Part shown: piece by piece, positions 22,801 to 24,976 of the stretch
How the letters are laid out: every line of letters starts with the position of its first letter
Numbering within the stretch: position 1 is the first letter of the stretch
From: CAYNWK01 sp964400875
GTDB taxonomy: Bacteria; Chloroflexota; Anaerolineae; Anaerolineales; UBA4823
Assembly: GCA_964400875.1 (NCBI GenBank)
Contig: CAYNWK010000060.1
Coordinates: forward strand, 1 to 24,976
DNA: 24,976 nucleotides
Reading direction: 5' to 3'
Made by a program: the position numbers and the translations under genes
Notes under the pieces: model-generated
Databases searched by the model: none
What the model was told of the DNA's origin: nothing
The model's input: only the letters and a program-made list of their open reading frames with translations

Positions 22801-24159
22801 TTAGAGCGCCAGGCTCTCTCTGAGCTTTTGCCCTTCCGCTAGATCTGCATCATCGATCCAGATCTCTGCCCTTTCGGGATGAAAACGCGAGCCAATCGGT
22901 ACCGAGTACAGCTGATCGGGGTCGTAGGTGCGTTCCCGTTTCAATAGCTTGCGGAAGCTAATCGTTGCTTTAGAGGGCTGGTTCTCGTAGATCCGCCCGG
23001 CGAATACGTCGATCATATCTTCCAGGTGCTTTTGGTGCACCAGCAAAGCAAAAGCCAACGGGTACTCCCAAAAACCATCCAGGGCATCTTCTAAAACGTC
23101 GATCCCTTTTTCTACATAAACCTCATAATCGATAAATGGATTGGGATCATCGCGACCCTCCCCCTCTAAGTATGCCTTGACTAGAGGAACGGCAACCTGG
23201 GCTTCTTTCATGGTGACGTACAGACCAAATGAGAAAATCGGGTCTAGGAAGCGGTGGGCATCCCCAAGGCACATAAATCCTTTGCCAGTGAAACTCCTGA
23301 CTTGGTAAGAATAATTCTTGACGGCACGAACCTCTTCAACCAGGTTGATTTCAGGCAAGCGTCGGCTGAGGTCCGGGTGCAGCTCCTTAAGTTCTCGAGT
23401 AAGAAACTCTCGTTTCGTCTCCCCTTTTTCGAGGAAGTAAGCGGCCGGGATTACCACACCAACGCTGGTGACTTCGTCATCTAGTGGGATCCACCAGCTC
23501 CAGTGATATTTATCCTTATAAAAGATCAGCGTATTGCCTGGCTTTTCGGTTTTGTCTTCCCCATCATCACGGATCCCGCCGACCAGATGGGAAAAGATAG
23601 CAATTTGCTTGTCATAAACGCCCATAAACTTTGGCCCGGTGACGCCCTTATTCGCCAAAAATGTCCCCGCTCCGGAACAATCCAACAACATTTCGGACTC
23701 AATCTGCATCGTTCCACCATCGTTAAGGCGCACCTCCACGCCGATGACTGCCCCATCTTCGCCCAAGATTGGTTCGGAGGCTTGGCCTTTGATCAGTCTC
23801 GCGCCGCGCGCCACAGCCGCATCCAGCAACTGCTTGTCGAAAGTACTGCGGCGGACTTGCCAGGTGTATTGATCGCACAGTTCCCCGTTGCTATCCCGGG
23901 ACATCACCGGAATAAACCAGGAATTCTTTCCCAGCACCTTTACGCCGTGCTTGATGGCGTGGCCCTTTTCGAGCATTTCCTGCTCGAGTCCGAGATCGCG
24001 GACAATGGTCCCGCACTCTCCAGTCATCGATTCTCCAACGTGAAAACGCGGGTACTTTTCTTTCTCAATGATGACAGGTTCGATCCCTTCGCGCAATAAA
24101 TATAAAGCCGCGGTTGAACCGGCGGGACCTCCGCCGATAATTGCAACTTGTGTTTTCAC
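22801..24159 (-). CDS. FAD-dependent halogenase-like flavoprotein, copy 1
   Basis: This 452-residue protein starts at GTG 24159 (MKTQVAIIGGGPAGST), with a full AAGGAGG six bases upstream. The FAD-binding loop is GGGPAGS (9-15). Lys70 in HAIKHGV matches the catalytic lysine of flavin-dependent halogenases, and WSWWIP (220-225) is the WxWxIP signature. CLGDAHRFLDPIFSFG (297-312) closes the FAD site. The family adds a halogen to electron-rich rings; members without an extended tryptophan-binding insert, such as PltA-type enzymes, act on carrier-protein thioesters. The length is compatible with that group. The gene sits between the adenylation gene and its paralogue (21384-22748), which points to a duplicated pair. 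The actual halide, substrate and regiochemistry are unknown. Confidence 0.85.
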   Translation of the reverse strand: MKTQVAIIGGGPAGSTAALYLLREGIEPVIIEKEKYPRFHVGESMTGECGTIVRDLGLEQEMLEKGHAIKHGVKVLGKNSWFIPVMSRDSNGELCDQYTWQVRRSTFDKQLLDAAVARGARLIKGQASEPILGEDGAVIGVEVRLNDGGTMQIESEMLLDCSGAGTFLANKGVTGPKFMGVYDKQIAIFSHLVGGIRDDGEDKTEKPGNTLIFYKDKYHWSWWIPLDDEVTSVGVVIPAAYFLEKGETKREFLTRELKELHPDLSRRLPEINLVEEVRAVKNYSYQVRSFTGKGFMCLGDAHRFLDPIFSFGLYVTMKEAQVAVPLVKAYLEGEGRDDPNPFIDYEVYVEKGIDVLEDALDGFWEYPLAFALLVHQKHLEDMIDVFAGRIYENQPSKATISFRKLLKRERTYDPDQLYSVPIGSRFHPERAEIWIDDADLAEGQKLRESLAL

Positions 24160-24165
24160 TTACAT

Positions 24166-24172
24166 CCTCCTT
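24166..24172 (-). promoter_or_regulatory. Consensus ribosome binding site for a GTG-started gene
   Basis: AAGGAGG on the minus strand lies six bases before GTG 24159. It is the strongest site I noticed in the window and supports the GTG start of halogenase-like copy 1. Confidence 0.85.
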
Positions 24173-24250
24173 AAATGAAATCTCGAGCAGTTCAAGTTTA
24201 TAAGTTTGCGAAATTCGATTGGATTTATCAACTTGACTTCCCCCTCTATA

Positions 24251-24306
24251 AAACGGATAAACCGGCTAAATATTACAGTTAAATTTTCCGTTTGATCTCA
24301 CCGGTT
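24251..24306 (-). other. Interleaved inverted repeats (pseudoknot-like A-B-A'-B' order)
   Basis: On the minus strand AACCGG (24306-24301) and AAACGGA (24293-24287) are followed by their complements CCGGTT (24265-24260) and TCCGTTT (24257-24251) in the same order. An RNA could fold either stem, or both as a pseudoknot, in the 170-base gap before halogenase-like copy 1. The stems are only 6 and 7 pairs, so chance is a real alternative. Confidence 0.3.
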
Positions 24307-24329
24307 GGATTTCGACGTCCCATTACGAA

Positions 24330-24976
24330 CTAGTCTTGAGCCAACAGCGGTCGATTGACCTTTCCGGTGGAGGTCTTGGGCAGGCTATCCCGGAACACGA
24401 AAGTCTCGGGTACCATGTAGCGGGGTAAATGCTTGTTGCAGTGCGCCTGGATATCGACTTCAGACAAACCATTTCCATCCATCGGGACGATGAAAGCTTT
24501 GAGACGGTTGCCGATCAAATCGTCCGGGATAGCCACCACAGCAGCCTCTTTGACGCGTCGATCCAGGTATAAAGCGGCTTCGATCTCGCCCAGTTCGATA
24601 CGGTACCCTCGGCTTTTGATCATATGGTCGCGGCGTCCCATATAGTGCCAGTTGATCCCATCCTCATCGAGCACGACGATGTCCCCGGTCCGGTAGGCAA
24701 CTTCGTCAAAATGAGTCTGGAACGGGTTGCGGACAAACCGATCGGCTGTCTTCTGCGAGTCACCCCAATATCCTTGTGCAACGCACGAACCCCGCGCCCA
24801 CAGCTCGCCTTCCTGACCGGGCTTATTGACCAGGTTGCCTTGTTCATCCACCGCAAACACTTCCATATTTTCGCACGCCACACCAATAGGCACCGGTTGC
24901 GTGCGCTCCGGCTCCAGATCATCAGGCTGCACTTTGTAGTACGTGCAGACGTTGGTCTCCGTCGGTCCATACAAAT
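24330..24976 (-). CDS. Stand-alone amino-acid adenylation enzyme, C-terminal part (5' end outside the window)
   Basis: The frame is open to the window edge. It begins inside core motif A5, since the last bases encode LYGPTET preceded by an incomplete codon compatible with Asn. Further motifs, in residues of the visible part, are GELWARGSCVAQGYWGD (A6, 56-72), YRTGD (A7, 94-98), GRRDHMIKSRGYRIELGEIE (A8, 113-132), LPRYMVP (A9) and STGKVNR (A10, catalytic Lys205). The protein stops right after A10, so no carrier or condensation domain is fused. It should form an acyl- or aminoacyl-AMP and load the carrier at 21060-21302. Most of the specificity pocket lies outside, so the substrate cannot be read. 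PltF-type prolyl loading is the nearest analogy; DltA-like or aryl-acid loading are alternatives. Confidence 0.88.
   Translation of the reverse strand, partial: LYGPTETNVCTYYKVQPDDLEPERTQPVPIGVACENMEVFAVDEQGNLVNKPGQEGELWARGSCVAQGYWGDSQKTADRFVRNPFQTHFDEVAYRTGDIVVLDEDGINWHYMGRRDHMIKSRGYRIELGEIEAALYLDRRVKEAAVVAIPDDLIGNRLKAFIVPMDGNGLSEVDIQAHCNKHLPRYMVPETFVFRDSLPKTSTGKVNRPLLAQD

Noticed and set aside
23503..24099. 198-residue plus-strand frame opposite halogenase-like copy 1
   Set aside because: Long only because of codon bias on the opposite strand; the minus strand encodes an intact motif-rich flavoprotein, and a similar shadow occurs opposite the paralogue.
1..24976. CRISPR arrays, tRNA or rRNA genes, insertion sequences, integrase or attachment sites
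   Set aside because: No regularly spaced repeats, cloverleaf-like sequences, rRNA segments or transposase/integrase motifs were noticed in any reading of the window.

Overview
The window is an accessory, secondary-metabolite and surface-glycan type region. Every gene I can support lies on the minus strand, so biological order runs from 24976 down to 1. Pro/Thr-rich stalks before C-terminal membrane anchors, a protein ending in a YLPLVL-type tail, many alkaline-phosphatase-fold proteins ending in LRxLGY, and a helical C-terminal extension on a family 2 glycosyltransferase all remind me of Chloroflexota (Anaerolineae-like). That placement is an inference from style, not from a marker gene. No rRNA, tRNA, CRISPR array, transposase or integrase was seen.

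Region A (24976-21060) is a carrier-protein halogenation module. It holds the C-terminal part of a stand-alone adenylation enzyme (cut by the window edge inside its NxYGPTE motif), two tandem paralogous FAD-dependent halogenase-like proteins, and a discrete 80-residue acyl carrier protein. Both halogenase-like proteins keep the GGGPAGS FAD loop, a KHG lysine, WSWxIP and FxDPIFSFG. The set resembles the adenylation/carrier/halogenase trio of pyrrole-type pathways (PltF/PltL/PltA). Each complete gene here has a strong Shine-Dalgarno sequence, unlike most genes further on.

Region B (20725-17268) follows a 334-bp non-coding stretch with a nested palindrome. It encodes three consecutive membrane-anchored extracytoplasmic proteins: a beta-propeller with three Asp-boxes, and two paralogues of an unrecognised module of about 190 residues carrying a conserved Cx6C pair. 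The two paralogues overlap by ATGA.

Region C (17231-1) is a polysaccharide assembly, modification and export locus. In order it has a sulfotransferase, a SAM methyltransferase (with a good sigma70-like promoter upstream), an acyltransferase-3 membrane protein, the ABC-2 permease and ATPase pair Wzm/Wzt, an alkaline-phosphatase-superfamily phosphodiesterase, a GT2, a GT4, a second alkaline-phosphatase-superfamily enzyme, two tandem GT4s, a GT2, a Wzy/WaaL-like membrane protein, a second sulfotransferase, and the N-terminus of a GT-C (GT39-like) membrane glycosyltransferase that runs off the window.

The likely story for region C is synthesis of a sulfated, acylated and perhaps methyl-capped surface glycan, exported by Wzm/Wzt. 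Region B would supply surface proteins that bind or process glycans. Region A would make a halogenated carrier-bound acyl group. Whether region A works with regions B and C, or is only a neighbour, cannot be decided from this sequence.
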